A stretch of 64,000 nt of DNA from Halisarca cf. caerulea (GCA_963170055.1 CAUJGJ010000444.1:2090001-2154000), one strand, 5' to 3'; counted from the first letter of the stretch, positions 25,681-38,504 are shown. Notes: generated by a model from the sequence alone, not told the origin. A program made the numbers and translations.

Positions 25681-25755
25681 TACTGTTCTTGTTCAATAAT
25701 TATAATTATTCGCATGCACTTAGACTTCTGGAAGTGTACACTAATCATTATCAAC

Positions 25756-26499
25756 ATATTATAGGTAATAGATAGAAATGTACTAACCACGAAAATCTGA
25801 GACGAAACATCGCTGTTTTGCCAATGTGCTATAAGGCCTTTTCTGGGAATTCCACCCTTCATCAGTAGCACTGGGCAGAGCAGTAACGGATGTTCCTTGG
25901 AAACCTCCCATCACGGGATTGGTCAAGGAAAATCCGAAACCGCTAGATGGTATTAAACAGACACCCTCACCAAATGCCCAGATTAACGCCAAGTACCGGT
26001 TTGTTAGCAGGTCCAAAGTATCAGCAAAGGGTGTAGTTGTGCTTTGACCATATTATAAAAAGCACCATCACGGTGGCAAAAAAATTCTCACAGTAAGAAG
26101 AGAGGACTTCAACGCGTAAAGACGCGACTATTCTAAAATTCTGTTCTTAACTTCTGAAAAAGCTTTCCTTGACCAATCCTGTGATGGGAGGTTTCCAAGG
26201 AACATCCGTTACTGCTCTGCCCAGTGCTACTGATGAAGGGTGGAATTCCCAGAAAAGGCCTTATAGCACATTGGCAAAACAGCGATGTTTCGTCTCAGAT
26301 TTTCGTGGTTAGTACATTTCTATCTACCCTAGTTTTAGTTGGAGCTTTTTCAGAAGTTAAGAACAGAATTTTAGAATAGTCGCGTCTACGCGTTGAAGTC
26401 CTCTCTTCTTACTGTGAGAATTTTTTTTGCCACCGTGATGGTGCTTTTTATAGTATGGTCAAAGCACAACTACACCCTTTGCTGATATTATAGGTAATA
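25756..26499. mobile_element. Self-nested DNA element, arms A-B-A'-B', with 15-bp target duplication
   Basis: The same 15 bases, ATATTATAGGTAATA, flank it at 25756-25770 and 26485-26499. Inside, arm A (about 25771-25940) is inverted at about 26166-26328 (A'), and arm B (about 26020-26163) is inverted at about 26346-26484 (B'). The order A, B, A', B' cannot fold as one hairpin. It is explained if an inverted copy (B then A', joined directly) inserted into the middle of an element A...B'. About 85 bp at 25940-26020 and about 16 bp at 26330-26346 belong to the outer copy only. No coding sequence is seen. Confidence 0.75.
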
Positions 26500-27716
26500 T
26501 TGCATGGTTTGAACATTCTTGTTTTAACCCCGGCCCCATATAACAGTATATAACGTTACATATGGCCAGATTCGATTAGCTCAGAATTGATAGACATATA
26601 TTATGTATAAAAGAATTTGATGAATTTAAAGGAGAATGTGCTATAACTATATACTTACTATACTTACTATATAGTCCCTTTACGTAACTGCTGTCGGATC
26701 TTGTAAGCATGCTGGTACTTGTTCAAATGTACTTGGTTCACTTTAGAGCATTTCTTTCAAGAGATATAGGTTTGCCACATTTTGTACCGGCAGCTGTATT
26801 ATTTATAGTAGTTATTATTTTTTTCTACTGGTAAGTAGAAAGTTTTCAACTCGACTAGATTTCATTTACTTGCAATTTAAGGCATATTTATACCTACACA
26901 GGCTACTGTGTATGATGTGTATGCAAATAGTGATTGGCATTTGAGTTGAAATGTGGTCTATTTAATTTATATATTGGTTAGAACCTGAAAGTTTTTACCA
27001 AAAATAAATGATCAGGGCCAACAGAACACCCCATGTCATAAAGAAAGTAATCAATGTTATCTATGGGAATATTATGTATGCATGCATGGGCAATGTTATT
27101 GACAAAGTCCTGTCCTAAACTATGCTAAAAACAGATTTCATATAATGGATGACTGAGGTGAGCTCCCGCATGATAATAGAACAATGAACCTGGCCTCCAA
27201 TAAAAGGAAAGTATGTCTACATTACTTATTTCTTTGCCTAAGAAGGCTCTGAGCCCTCTCTGAGCCACAAACCACTGTGACAATGAGTGCTCTTTATTAC
27301 CAATCATTTTTTGCTCAGCCTACATATTCTCGGAGAAGCATTCGTTAATAGACATGTACGTCAAAAATGTCATAATTATTTAGAGCACTAGCCATGCACT
27401 TGTATTCATCTGCGCATTTGCAAGTAATCTGCATTGTTTCCCCACAGAAATGAATCTGATATGGGACTGATTTGAAGCACATTTTACTAGAAAAGCAATC
27501 AGTGCATGTGCAACTTTGACTTGCCTCCCCTCTGTGACGGAATTAGTAAATTTTGCTAATTTAAAGCTGTTCAGTAAAATTATACATTCAGTGTGAAACC
27601 CCTCTATTCTGGACCCTCCGAGATCAAACCAATGCATCCTGATTGACAAGATTCATGTCCTTAATTCAAAGGTCCATATTCAATCAGTACAACTATTTCT
27701 TCACAAGCATGCACAG

Positions 27717-28193
27717 TAATGTTGTGCGATTAAATCGATTATTAGATTGATCGATCTGTGACAAGTTGTAGTCGTCGCAATCGATTGCCATGAGAAATCG
27801 ACAATTGCTTGAACAAATTTTAAAAATAGCATAGGTCATGAATAAAAATATAGAACAACTGACGCTGAGCATGTGCAGTTAGATAGTGCTGAGATTGAGT
27901 GTAGAAAATGGCTAAAGAACCTGAGGACCTGCTAGCAATAGCTAATTTAAAGCCTATCAAGAACAACACTAGTGACATTATCACTGCTAAGAGAACACTT
28001 CTAGACACTGAAAATGCATCCATCTTCTTCAACATATCTTAATTTGATACTGTGTTTTTAGGCTTTTAGCTAATATCTTTTTAGTTTGATCACCTACAGC
28101 TTTTAGGCTGATTAATCGAAGCATTGTGATTACTTTCAATGTTGATTAGTAGTAATCAGCAATGCTGATTTTTTCATTAATCGCACAACACTA
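27717..28193. mobile_element. Non-autonomous hAT-like element with 8-bp target duplication
   Basis: ATGCACAG flanks the element at 27709-27716 and 28194-28201. The termini TAATGTTGTGCGATTAA and (reverse complement of the right end) TAGTGTTGTGCGATTAA are inverted repeats. An 8-bp duplication with short imperfect terminal repeats is typical of hAT transposons. The 477-bp interior lacks a transposase. An ATCGATTATTAGATTGATCGAT segment near the left end is itself palindromic. Confidence 0.8.
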
Positions 28194-28199
28194 ATGCAC

Positions 28200-28975
28200 A
28201 GATACCTGGTCTGGCAAAGAAACATGGCCATTATGACATCATGTAATTCTTTGGACAGCTGTATCGTTATTACTCACAAGAAATGATGCTTTATTTGCTA
28301 CAGTAAAAAGGGGTGGAGACAAGAAGTCACAATTAAATAAGGGCATACAAACATATTCTACATACGTAGGCAAAGCTTCAAAGAAAATCACCTTCTCCTT
28401 TTTAAAATTTTATGGACCGAGGTGTTGTATAATTTGATTATTTCCGCATGCCTTCAGACCACTACTTGCTACCTTCAACTTGCAAGTGATCATTTCAAGG
28501 TGTACCATATTTCCAGGTAGGATTGGATGTTTTGGAAATATTTGCTTCAGGTGGACAGAAATTTTCACAATTTGAGTATTAAATTTTGTTGATTGCATGG
28601 TCGCTGTTAAAAAGTCACCATTTTGATAATTGTAACAGTACAATTCCTACAACTGAAGTTGTATATATTCTTTGTGCATACCAAAAAGACTTCTGATGTA
28701 ACCTGCATGGCTGTTCTTGTACTGCAAATGGAGATAACTGTACTTGCTCTAGTCTAAGAAAAATGCTGATAATCGATCACGATATACTGAGTATTCGATA
28801 TATTGACTATTTACAATTATTGTAATTATCATATTGTTGGTTTTGGATTGATATTAATATTGACTACTAATATTGTCCAGGGCTACATCAATTTGTGTGA
28901 GTAATAACGACATACAGCTGTCCAAAGAATTACTGCATGATGTCACAATGGCCATGCTTCTTTACTAGACTAATT
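28200..28975. mobile_element. Element with about 75-bp terminal inverted repeats
   Basis: The left arm (about 28212-28285, AAACATGGCCATTATGACATC ... GTTATTACTCACA) is the reverse complement of the right arm (about 28898-28972, TGTGAGTAATAACG ... GGCCATGCTTCTT), with small indels. The interior of about 600 bp is non-coding and includes ATCGATCACGATATACTGAG. It abuts the 3' flank of the hAT-like element, so the two insertions are nested or adjacent. Confidence 0.65.
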
Positions 28976-30504
28976 GCAAGGCTTACTACACTGCTACACT
29001 CTTATATATAGGTAACAGTCTAATTAGACAAACTCACATGTTCTTCTTGTTCCTTCTTCCAGTGGTTTTTGGTTCTGCATGTTTCCAGCTCAGCATTGAG
29101 GAGTGCAGTGGTCTCATCCATCGATTTAGTAGTGTGGTGTGGGTTGGCCTTCCTCAGTCTAGCCAAACGGCAACCTAACATGATGACAAAATACCAAATG
29201 ACATGGTTATTGTGAAAGGCAATGAAAATGGCACCAATTGTACTGTTAGTAAGATTATAGTGTGTACATAGTAGTAGCAGTTTCAATATATTATATTATA
29301 TATTGAACAGGTAGTACACTGTGATGAGTTACAAGTATTCATAGTTTCTAGTGATACATTGTATGTTGTGTTAGTAGGCCTCTGATGGTACCACTAACAG
29401 ATAAGGTATCATGGGATGTAGCCTCTGTAATGAAAAGTCCAAAACCAAATTATTAATATCATCTATCATCATTTATTAATCAATTAATAAACCATATGAC
29501 TATAAATGTTAACATACCCAATACCCTAATCTTTCTCATCCAAAGATAATTCTGGCTCACCTACGATGATTCCAATCGCAATCAAAATCAGCAAGACCAC
29601 TACAACAGGAACAACTACAGCAAATGACTGTAGGGAGGCAAAATGGAGAAGAATCAAGGATGCATGTCACATTAGGAATGAATGGTCATACAAAATTATA
29701 AACACCAAATAACCAACAACCTAGTTAATGGAGTGAAAGAATAATCTTACCACCAAAACTTTTTCTTCGAATTTGTCTGTAGGAGGAGGAAAGAGAGAAA
29801 CATGCTAATTATGTACATATAATAACACTGGAAAAGTATCACACATGTGTAAGAAATCTTATTGCATGGCATAATGAATAAAGATGACAGATGGGATTAG
29901 AATGGAAACTACTCCTAAAATGTAAACAAACTTAAAAATACCACCAGTAATACCATAACACTGTGCATTTCAACTGGTCATACTGTCCACATGGTTTGCA
30001 CCAAAGTAGTACGTAATGATTCTCACCTGGACATGGCAGGTAGGTCTCCTGGTAATCCGAACTATTGGTTTGGTCGAATACAACCTCCAGACAACGTCCC
30101 AGTAGGTGGCAGTAGACTGGAGTGGGCTGGCTCTTCAAGTAGGCCAGACTCAGCACACAGTCTCTGGTGTGGATGACCAGATGCTGGTACTCCTCTCCTT
30201 TAAACCAGTCCTTCAGCAGCACTGTTGGAAAGAGGGTGTCATAAGCCTCACAGAACCCAGCAGAGGGATATGGGTCTGTGGAACTGGACAGGACAAAGGC
30301 AACAGGGGAAAATTTTAAGGTAACATTAAAATTTTAAAGAGCTCACTTTATTTCAATTATTTAAAAATTTAATAACAATCATTGTTAAAATGCTGCTGAC
30401 CTTCAGTAAGTAGAATTTTAATACTGTATTACATTGTATTCTATTATGATTTATAATTTGATTTCCTGTAGGTCTGACATGAAGTACGTATACGTAGCAG
30501 TAGT

Positions 30505-31085
30505 CAAAGTTAATGGACATACATGAGGCAACATTTGGGCAACATTTCATATATATGGAACATGTTGCTGGTTAAATATAGCTAGCAAGTTTTTGCTACA
30601 ACATTGATCATACACTATGCAACATTTTGTGGCAACCAAGTGGGGTGGACACCCTGGGACAGTTGATAATGCATAGAATGGCTCTAAAAAATGTTTGCTG
30701 CTTTTATTGTTGATGAGAAAACAGCGTAGGGAATGGAGAAATTGAAGGTTATGGGTTAGGGTTTGAAGTTCAGTGGCTATTATTCTCTTATCTCTGTTGT
30801 GATATTCTTCACGTTTGATATCATAGAGAAAAGGATATCTCTCAAAGGAAGAAATCAAATGCTTTATAAGTTCTGCTGTCCAGTTTGTAGCCATTTTTCA
30901 GAGATCATGTGGTCACGATCCCCTAGGTAACTTTGATGTGGGCAACATGTTGCCAGAGAATTCCTGGGCAACATGTTGTCCAGTGCTGGCAACAAGCAAC
31001 ATTTCAACATACACTAGGCAACATTGCATTGGCAACATGTTGCCAATGCAATGTTGCCTGAAATCTTGCCTCATGTATGTTACTA
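30505..31085 (-). mobile_element. Harbinger-like element with a MADF-type protein remnant, in intron 1 of the RTX-like pseudogene
   Basis: Inverted ends: ACATACATGAGGCAACATTT near 30517 and TTGCCTCATGTATGT near 31065-31081. Inside, the minus strand from 30894 to 30547 is open and starts MATNWTAELIKHLISSFE, with the W...L...PFLYD...Y.NR..R pattern of MADF/Myb-like DNA-binding proteins carried by PIF/Harbinger transposons. The 115-residue frame is truncated relative to such proteins, and no DDE transposase is present. GGCAACATGTTGCC palindromes are dense near the right end. Confidence 0.6.
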
Positions 31086-31256
31086 GCCCATTTATAATAA
31101 GTACTTAAAAGGAACATTTGATACAGTATGATTGGCACTTTTGCAGCTCACACAGACTTTAAAGACAAACAGAAATTGCATGCAATACGTAACTTAAAAT
31201 CGAGGAATGGGCACGGACACCAAAATATAATTCTAGGATAGCAGTATACATACCTA

Positions 31257-31480
31257 CAGTCGAACCTCACTATAATGAACCCTGGATACAACTAACTCCC
31301 TGATATACGTAACAAACATAGACGAAGAAATCAAATGCTCTATAAGTTCTGCTGTCCAGTTTGTAGCCATTTTTGTGTACACCTATTTACTCTATGTAAA
31401 TGAACCTTGATATAGCAAACACCCTGATATAGTGAACCTATTCAGTGGTCCCAAGGGGATCGTTTTACTGAGGTTGACTG
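31257..31480. mobile_element. CAGTCGAACCTCAC MITE carrying a piece of the neighbouring Harbinger element
   Basis: TA-CAGTCGAACCTCACTATAATG and TACTGAGGTTGACTG-TA form the inverted ends. Bases 31324-31374 (GAAATCAAATGCTCTATAAG onward) repeat the start region of the MADF frame at 30845-30897. The rest (TGTACACCTATTTACTCTATG ... TCAGTGGTCC) is shared with the element at 48766. Confidence 0.7.
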
Positions 31481-34400
31481 TATAGTACAATAGAGACAGA
31501 AAAATTACTGACTGCAGTCCAAATGTTGTTGCAGTTTATACTGTACCTGTTCACTGAATTTCCTTCAGCATCAGTGGGGTAAATATCCAGCGGAGACTGA
31601 CTGCCTCCACCAGGGACTAAGGTTGAAGAGTTGGAGGATGACGAATTGAAAGCTGAATCATGTGTAGAATTCCTGGAAGCATTACACACATTCTTTGATA
31701 GCAATGGAGATCTGTACTGGTCAGAGACTTTGCGAATGATGAGGTCATCTCCACTGATCTGATATCTCAAATCACCACTGTCAACAAAGCTCATGTACAC
31801 TGAGTCCAGTTGAAGATCACGGGCAAAGTTAACAATAACTTTTGTCCCTTGAGCATAGGTAAGGTTGTACTTGTCCTGTCCCTCCCCTCCAATGAGAATG
31901 TTGTAGGCAGAGTATGCTATCAAATGATCATCACCACCTCTTCCAGAGAGAACATTGTCATCTAAACTAGAAGAGATCATGATATCAGCAAAAGGTGTTC
32001 CGTACACATTTTCTACTCCTTCCAGAGAATCCACTCCAGTGGGGTGGTGACCCAGACCATTGTACAAGTCCACAGTGACTCCAGTGTTGTTGAAAGGGTC
32101 TCCATTGTACAAGACGGTGTCCACACCATCTCCCCCAATGACAGTGTTGCTGCCAGGTCCCGGAACTAAGATGTCATTGCCTGGTCCACCATCTAGAGTG
32201 TCATCCCCACCCCCACCAACAAGAGTGTCTTGTCCCTCTCCACCTGTAATTCTGTCTGCTCCCTTCCCACCTTTGATGACATCGTCACCTTCCCCTCCAT
32301 CAATGCAGTCATCCACATCACCTCCAACCAGAGTGTTATTGAAAGAGCTACCATAGATGTGATTCCTGTAGCGCTGGGCTCCATAAACAGTTACCACAGA
32401 AGACAAGGAGTCATGAGTAAGGTTAATGAACTGCCCCGTGTTGTCTTTATACCTGTTCATGACAATTGGTAGAGGCTGGAAGTTGTTGGAGGGTGGAAGG
32501 ACAAAGGTGAAGCCATCACTGGTAGTCACTGTGAGGTGACGAGAGTTGTTGGATGAAATATAGTCGAACAGAGTCACAGAAGCACCATTCCTGACATCTA
32601 CTGTAGCAAGAACCAGAGAGGGCCCACTCCTGCTAACTGTTATGGAATGAAGTGGAAAAAGAAAAAGTAGGGAATCTGTCAGACCATCCTCAGCTTCGTT
32701 GTACACTGTGACCTGCCCATACCCGGGCTTGACAACATAGGTGTCACTGCCATTGTTGCCTCTGAGTTCAGCAATGTCTCCCAGTGAAGGGTCTATGTAG
32801 TTAGATAGATGATTACCAGCAATGCAGTCATCTGCCTGAGAACCAATCACTCTCTGAACAGTAGATAACTCACCTCTGTTTAAGTCTAGCACTTGTGACT
32901 GGTTTGAGCTAGACCTATCGATCACAATGGGTGTTTTCATTGTAGTCTTGTTAGTGGGTAGAGTGAATTCAACACCATCCACAGATCGGACAGTCAAATG
33001 CTGGTATGTACTCAGAGTGAACCAGTTCAAGATGGTCACTGACATGTTCTGGCTCGAGACCAATTCCTCAGGTGGTCTCCGTCAAAGTTTGGCAGTATCT
33101 CTGCATCATTGTAGGTAGTGTTAAACAAAAGAAGATCTTGTTGCTGATCTGCAGCTAAATTGTTGATCTGGTCATGTCCTTGGTTGGGATGAATGACATA
33201 CACATCGCTACCCTCCCCACCTTTGATGAAATCATCACCACTGCCTCCCATGAGGTAGTTGTTCTTGCTATTTGCTGTGATGTTATCATCTCCATCAGAT
33301 CCCATTACAGTCGGCACTCTTTGTAGAACAGAACTGGTGGTTAGGTCCACACTGGAGGGCTTAGTTAACTCTAGAATAATTGGAATGGTGCTAAGGTCTG
33401 TTGAGTTGACCTGAAACACGATGAAGTCTTCACTTACAAACTCACAGTGCTGGTATTCTTCGCCCACAAACCAGTTTTGAAGGACTACATGTAGAGTAGC
33501 AGCTGAGAGCACAAGGTCTTGGCCTGTTCTGCTGGCACTGATGTCAGCAAACTGAACATGGATTAGCATACTGTCCTGCTGCTTGTCTTCAGCATAGTTG
33601 TTGATAGTGTCACTTCCGCTGTCCTCCTCCATGTTGTAGGTGTCCTGACCAGACCCTCCAGTCAGCACATCATTGCCCGCTCCTCCGATAAGAGTGTGTG
33701 GGACCAGAGTTGCCCACAAGTGTATCATCATGATCAGAACCAACAAGATAATGAACTGTTTTGAAGGCAGTCACACTGGCATTGAGTGTTCTACCCAATG
33801 GACTTCCCGCAGCAGTGAGGGTGAAGGGCAGAGGATGGGCCTGGCCTAGCTCGTTGATAGAAATTCTGAACAGCACACCATCCTCTGTCCTTATGGTTAA
33901 GTGTTGATAGGCTGAACTGTGGTACCAGTTTTGAAGAGTAACCTGCTTAGGAGCTACTGATGAATCTGCTCCATCAATAGTGATGACAACATCAGCTCCG
34001 GATCTTATTAGATTCAATTCATTGTAGTTATGCTGAATGATGACATAGTCATTCTTCTGGTCAAGGGCGTGGTTGTTGAGAGTGGCCCATGTGGTGGTGA
34101 AGTTGACAAAATACACATCTTCTCCCAGCCCTCCCTCTACAAGAGCATGCTGGGGTCCCAGGTAAAACATGTCATCCCCATCCCCTCCTATGAGGTGGTA
34201 GAAGTAATCCTCCAAACTGTACTTTAGACCAGAGTCTGGAGGAAGTTCTTGAACAGAAAAGAAGTTGTTGGCTCTGCTGTTACCAGTGTAGGAACCTTGT
34301 AGTGTAGAACTATCATCGTTGAGACCAGAAATTATGCGCTTTTTATCCACTGGTATGAACACAAAAACTTTCACTCTTTCTGTTCTGAAGTTAACTGTGT

Positions 34401-37400
34401 GGGATTCCCCTATGCCCATGATGATGTCATTGGCATTTGGACCAAATGAGATAGCTTCTTCATATCTGATCTCTTGACCACCTGTGTTGGTTGTTGTCAT
34501 GGTTAGGTCTCCTGTTCCGTCATCCTTGAGCACAAACACAATGTCCCCTCCATTCCAAGACTCTTTTCCACCAGCAAAATTGATGGCAGTTGATCCATTT
34601 CCACTCTCTTTGGAAACAGTGAAGTAGTTATTGTAGTCTGATAATTGTCGTAAGAAGTCCTGATCCTTATCATACTGCTCATTAAGTTTGTGAGACTTGT
34701 CAGCGAATGTAAATATCCCACCAGTGATGGCGTCAGCTATGTCCCCTAAGGCATCCAAAATACCTTTTAGTACTGCTAGTATCTTCTCACCAGCTGAAGC
34801 ACCTGGTGGAAGGGAGTCAATTTCTCGCTTTATATCATAGTAAAAGGATCCAATGGTCATTCGAATCACTGTGAGGACGATGACAACTGGTTCTGCTTCA
34901 GGGCCAAGTACACCTAGAACAGTGATTAGTGTGTCCAGACCAGCATCCACATAACCAATAGGTGTGCCTTGTTTCAAATCCTCATATATGTTGTAAATAC
35001 CAAATGCAGTGCCTACAACTGGAATATCCTCTGCTAGCTCTCCTACTCTAGTTCCGGCAGACAATAGTTCATCTCCTCCTGACAATACAGCACTAGCAGC
35101 ATCCTCACCAACTATGGTTTCAGCAACTGATGCTATACGTTTGACACTTCCTCTTATTACCACACCAAGAACCCTCCCTGCAGCCCTGTAGACAAGACGG
35201 TTGATACCAGACAATTCACCTATCCCATGCAGTGTCATGGCAAGGTCTATGGCACCATCAGTGTTGTCTCCTTCTTCAAAACTATTCAGTGTAGCTTGAA
35301 GACCAAAAATTGTACCATATATTCCAAGTAATCTACCAACAGAGTGGGAGACTCCACCTTCATGCTCCTTAGAAATGCCCATAACTTTTGTCTCTGTTTC
35401 GTCAAGAATCTGTTTAGTGGCCAACTTGGACTCATCAAATTCACCTTCAATGGATTCAGTCTCTGTGGGATCCTCCACATCAATTAGGTCAAATGTCAGC
35501 TTGCCATTCTTTACATGAATTGAATCCTGGTCCACTTGGTAAGTCTTACCTGTAGCTTCTTCTCTCTCCCTAACGGTCTGTGCAATATCCTTGCTGATGG
35601 TGATTAGGTCTGTGAGCAGGGCCGTAGATATTCGTAGAGACAAGCTATGCTCTTCACTTTCAGTGAAGGTATCAAATTGGGTTTGAGCAGTGTCTATTTC
35701 GGGAGATTCCACTGGCCTAGCATCCCAAGGGGGCTCAGACAAATCATCAGAAATGGCACATTCCCCTGCAGCACGTTTCAGACAACCATCAGGTGGTAAA
35801 GGGGGTTGATACAAAGAAGACCTTTCATCAGGACTTGTATCAAGTAACTGTCGTGTGGATTTTATGAAAATGTCGAACTGCTCTTCATCTGATGCAATAG
35901 AGCCATCATTATCTACCAACATTCCTCTGATATTGTTATCAACAAATCTGCTAAAATAGGCATGCATGCTCTGAACAAACAGTGACTTGACCACGTCAAA
36001 ACCTTTTGGAGGACTTCCATCCCAAATGTCCTCCCTGAAGCCACTGTACTTAGCTGGTCCTGTTCCTCCTCTGCCCATAGGATGGGTTTCAAAGAACTCA
36101 TATCTGTTTAGAGTAGCATGTTGGTAAAGGTCCAGGGCCATTCGATTGGTGATAAAAGTACGCCAGTCACGAATAGGCTCAACAATAAACATGGCAGCCC
36201 CAACCTCTGCATTGTAAGCACTAGCAAGACTGTCTCTGGGAATAGGTGTTTGTACTCCGGTGTAAAAGTCAATCACATTATGAAAGAAGAGATCATCAGT
36301 TTTAGGTTGTATGTGTCAGTATGCATGGCTTCTAATGTCAGGAACATCAACATCTTCATTCTTGATATTGAAGGACTACTGGGAACTTCAGCAATTATTA
36401 CACCTTCCAGGTTGATATAAAAAGGGCTTATCCTCCATGGATGGCTAGTAGAAGATTCCACCTTCATCCTTAAAACCCAATCACCATATCTTAGATATAC
36501 ATACTTGTCTGTGAAAGGTTCACCATCAGGATTCATAGTGTCATCTTTAGTAGGATAACCAAATCCTCTCTCTCCCCAGTACCTGATTTCGGTAAGTAGC
36601 TCGATTTGGCTCTTGAATTCTCGCAACTTAACAGTCTTAATGGTGCCATCCTTGAATTTAACAGATCTAGATATTCCTCGGCTGCCCCAATCTGCAGGCA
36701 CTTCTACAGGACCAAAAACTTTTTCAGTGACTTCAGTGACTGCTCCAAATAAACCATTCTTGTCATAATAACGTATAATGTTTGTGGATGAATCTCCAAA
36801 ACCCAAAATAGAACGTGATGCTTCATCACCCAGAGGATACTTTTTAACTCCTAATGGTCTGACATATGCCTCTCCACTAGAAATCCTGTTGGTCTCAGTA
36901 GTGATTCCCCCACTAGGTCCGTTTTTTGCAACATATTCTAAAGCTCTACCTTCTGGCAAGCCCCACTGAATGGGTCTATCAGCTACCATTTTTCCATAAA
37001 CCGCTCTTCCTGTGGAGTCTGTTGTCTTGATGACATCTTGTCCACTCACTTCAGATTGCAAGCCATTCTCTCGCAAAGCTGTCAATACTTCCTTCACATA
37101 GTCCTGGGTAACTCCAGGAGCACGGATAGACAAGCGTCCCAAAGAGTCACCATCAACTGGCCAGTTACGAATCATACTGGCAACTTCACCAGGTGGAATT
37201 ATATTTACCATTATCAATTGCACTTCACTGTTTGGTCCTTGGAACAATGGCACCCTACCTTCCACAGGTTCAAAAGCCCTCTTACTAGGATCCCAGGTTG
37301 TTTTCTGCAGTGCAGATGTTTGATTGTCCCAGCAAAGCACATTGGGAATTCTGCCTTCTTGGTTCCAAATGATATGACCTGCTTGTTGAGCAGCCCGCGA

Positions 37401-37508
37401 ACCAGCCACAACAATGGAACGTACAGAATCTCCATCGCTCACCAGCAAGGACAGTGTGAGCATCCACAGAATAAGTTGAGTGGTACCCACCATACTGCAT
37501 ATGTACAT

Positions 37509-38473
37509 GGGGAGGAAACAAATATATAATAGTTGACTGTAATATCAAAGCTACAATCAAATAGACTCACAGTTTAGATAAATTAGGAACATACTATGGG
37601 ATGCCATTCACAAAATAATTGGTATACATAATGTACCTCTTTAATGGCAGATATACATTAAATATCACAGATAAACAGTGTTTCCCTGACAAAAATAAAA
37701 TGGGGGTATGAACCAGATCAAATCACTTTTCTCGGCTGAAAACCTTTTTTTCACAACTAGAGGTAGGTATTTGCTGGAGTGAACAACTGTATTGAACATA
37801 ACATATTGCATGGTTATTATCAGTAACAATAATATGTATATTATTAGAAGTGAGTTGTTTCTGGCTTTTAGTCAAGCTTTTAGTGTACCACATTAAAGTT
37901 GAAAGTTTTGCTATCCAAGATTATAGATTAAGGGAGCACAGCGCCACCCCCCTCCCCCCCCCACCCTCACCCCTCTTTTGGGGAAAAACTGGATAAATCA
38001 TGGATATCTACTAAATATCATGGATATTAATTTTACTTAAATTAATATAACTGATATTTAATGTAACTAATATTTAGTTAAAAATAGATATTTATATATT
38101 GATATTACTTTTAGATAATTGAAAATGAATAGATCATGCATGCGATCACACTTTTACACAAACAGTTTATGATGTATGAGATGAAGCAAGTGATCAATGA
38201 CTGTGAAGGAGCACATGGTAAGCTTATAATTACAGGGTTCTCCCCATGAAGGCAGAAGCATCTAGCAGTACTAGTAGTCCTTCAGGAGGAACAGAGAGAG
38301 AGGGAAGCCTCCTGATTGAAGTAAATTTGAATGATGTCAAATACTTGCCGTCATATTGGTCATATTTAGATCAAAGTTTAAATATATTGGGAGTCACTAG
38401 ACAAACTCTACATAACAAATATAACTCTGTATAGTAATCCAGAACAGGAGCAGCACCATGCAGCTCCCAAAAT

Positions 38474-38504
<31 letters not shown>

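Larger units (their letters stand above)
24555..29019. other. Transposon-rich spacer between CCDC13 and the minus-strand RTX-like gene
   Basis: No supported protein gene lies here. The stretch holds the paired dispersed repeats (24682, 25562), an (AT)n tract at about 25417-25438, the self-nested element at 25771-26484, the hAT-like element at 27717-28193 and the long inverted-repeat element at 28200-28975. Open frames inside these elements show no recognisable domain. Confidence 0.6.
29020..37493 (-). pseudogene. RTX / large-toxin-like membrane protein paralogue, frameshifted copy
   Basis: Second copy of the gene at 56237, on the opposite strand. Exons: 37493-31547 (giant), 30283-30027, 29776-29751, 29627-29561 and 29174-29020, with GT-AG borders and matching phases. 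Signal peptide, C80-like region, pore-like hydrophobic region, RTX blocks and NWF/YQH units follow the same order. The last exons add a transmembrane helix (VVVPVVVVLLILIAIGIIV) and a tail of about 50 residues with RLARLRK next to the membrane, ending at 29020. Three breaks relative to the other copy are visible: loss of one T in a T-run near 36382, one extra base near 33699, and two extra A near 33071. No other stop interrupts the giant exon. Three frameshifts with otherwise intact frames suggest a very young pseudogene or assembly errors. An AG just before the ATG implies a 5' non-coding exon. No toxic activity is shown. Confidence 0.72.

Noticed and set aside
29991..30318. Plus-strand frames opposite exon 2 of the minus-strand RTX-like copy
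   Set aside because: They mirror the real exon, which is confirmed by the paralogue at 62540-62796.
32060..32472. Proline/serine-rich open frames on the plus strand (and their counterparts at 61259-61671 on the minus strand)
   Set aside because: They are antisense shadows of the Gly/Asp-rich RTX repeats. GGxGxD codons read backwards give P/S-rich frames.
37493..37508. Upstream ATG (MYICS...) as start of the minus-strand RTX-like copy
   Set aside because: It precedes a TGCAG acceptor shared by both copies. In the intact copy the matching upstream position is not ATG, so the shared downstream ATG was chosen.
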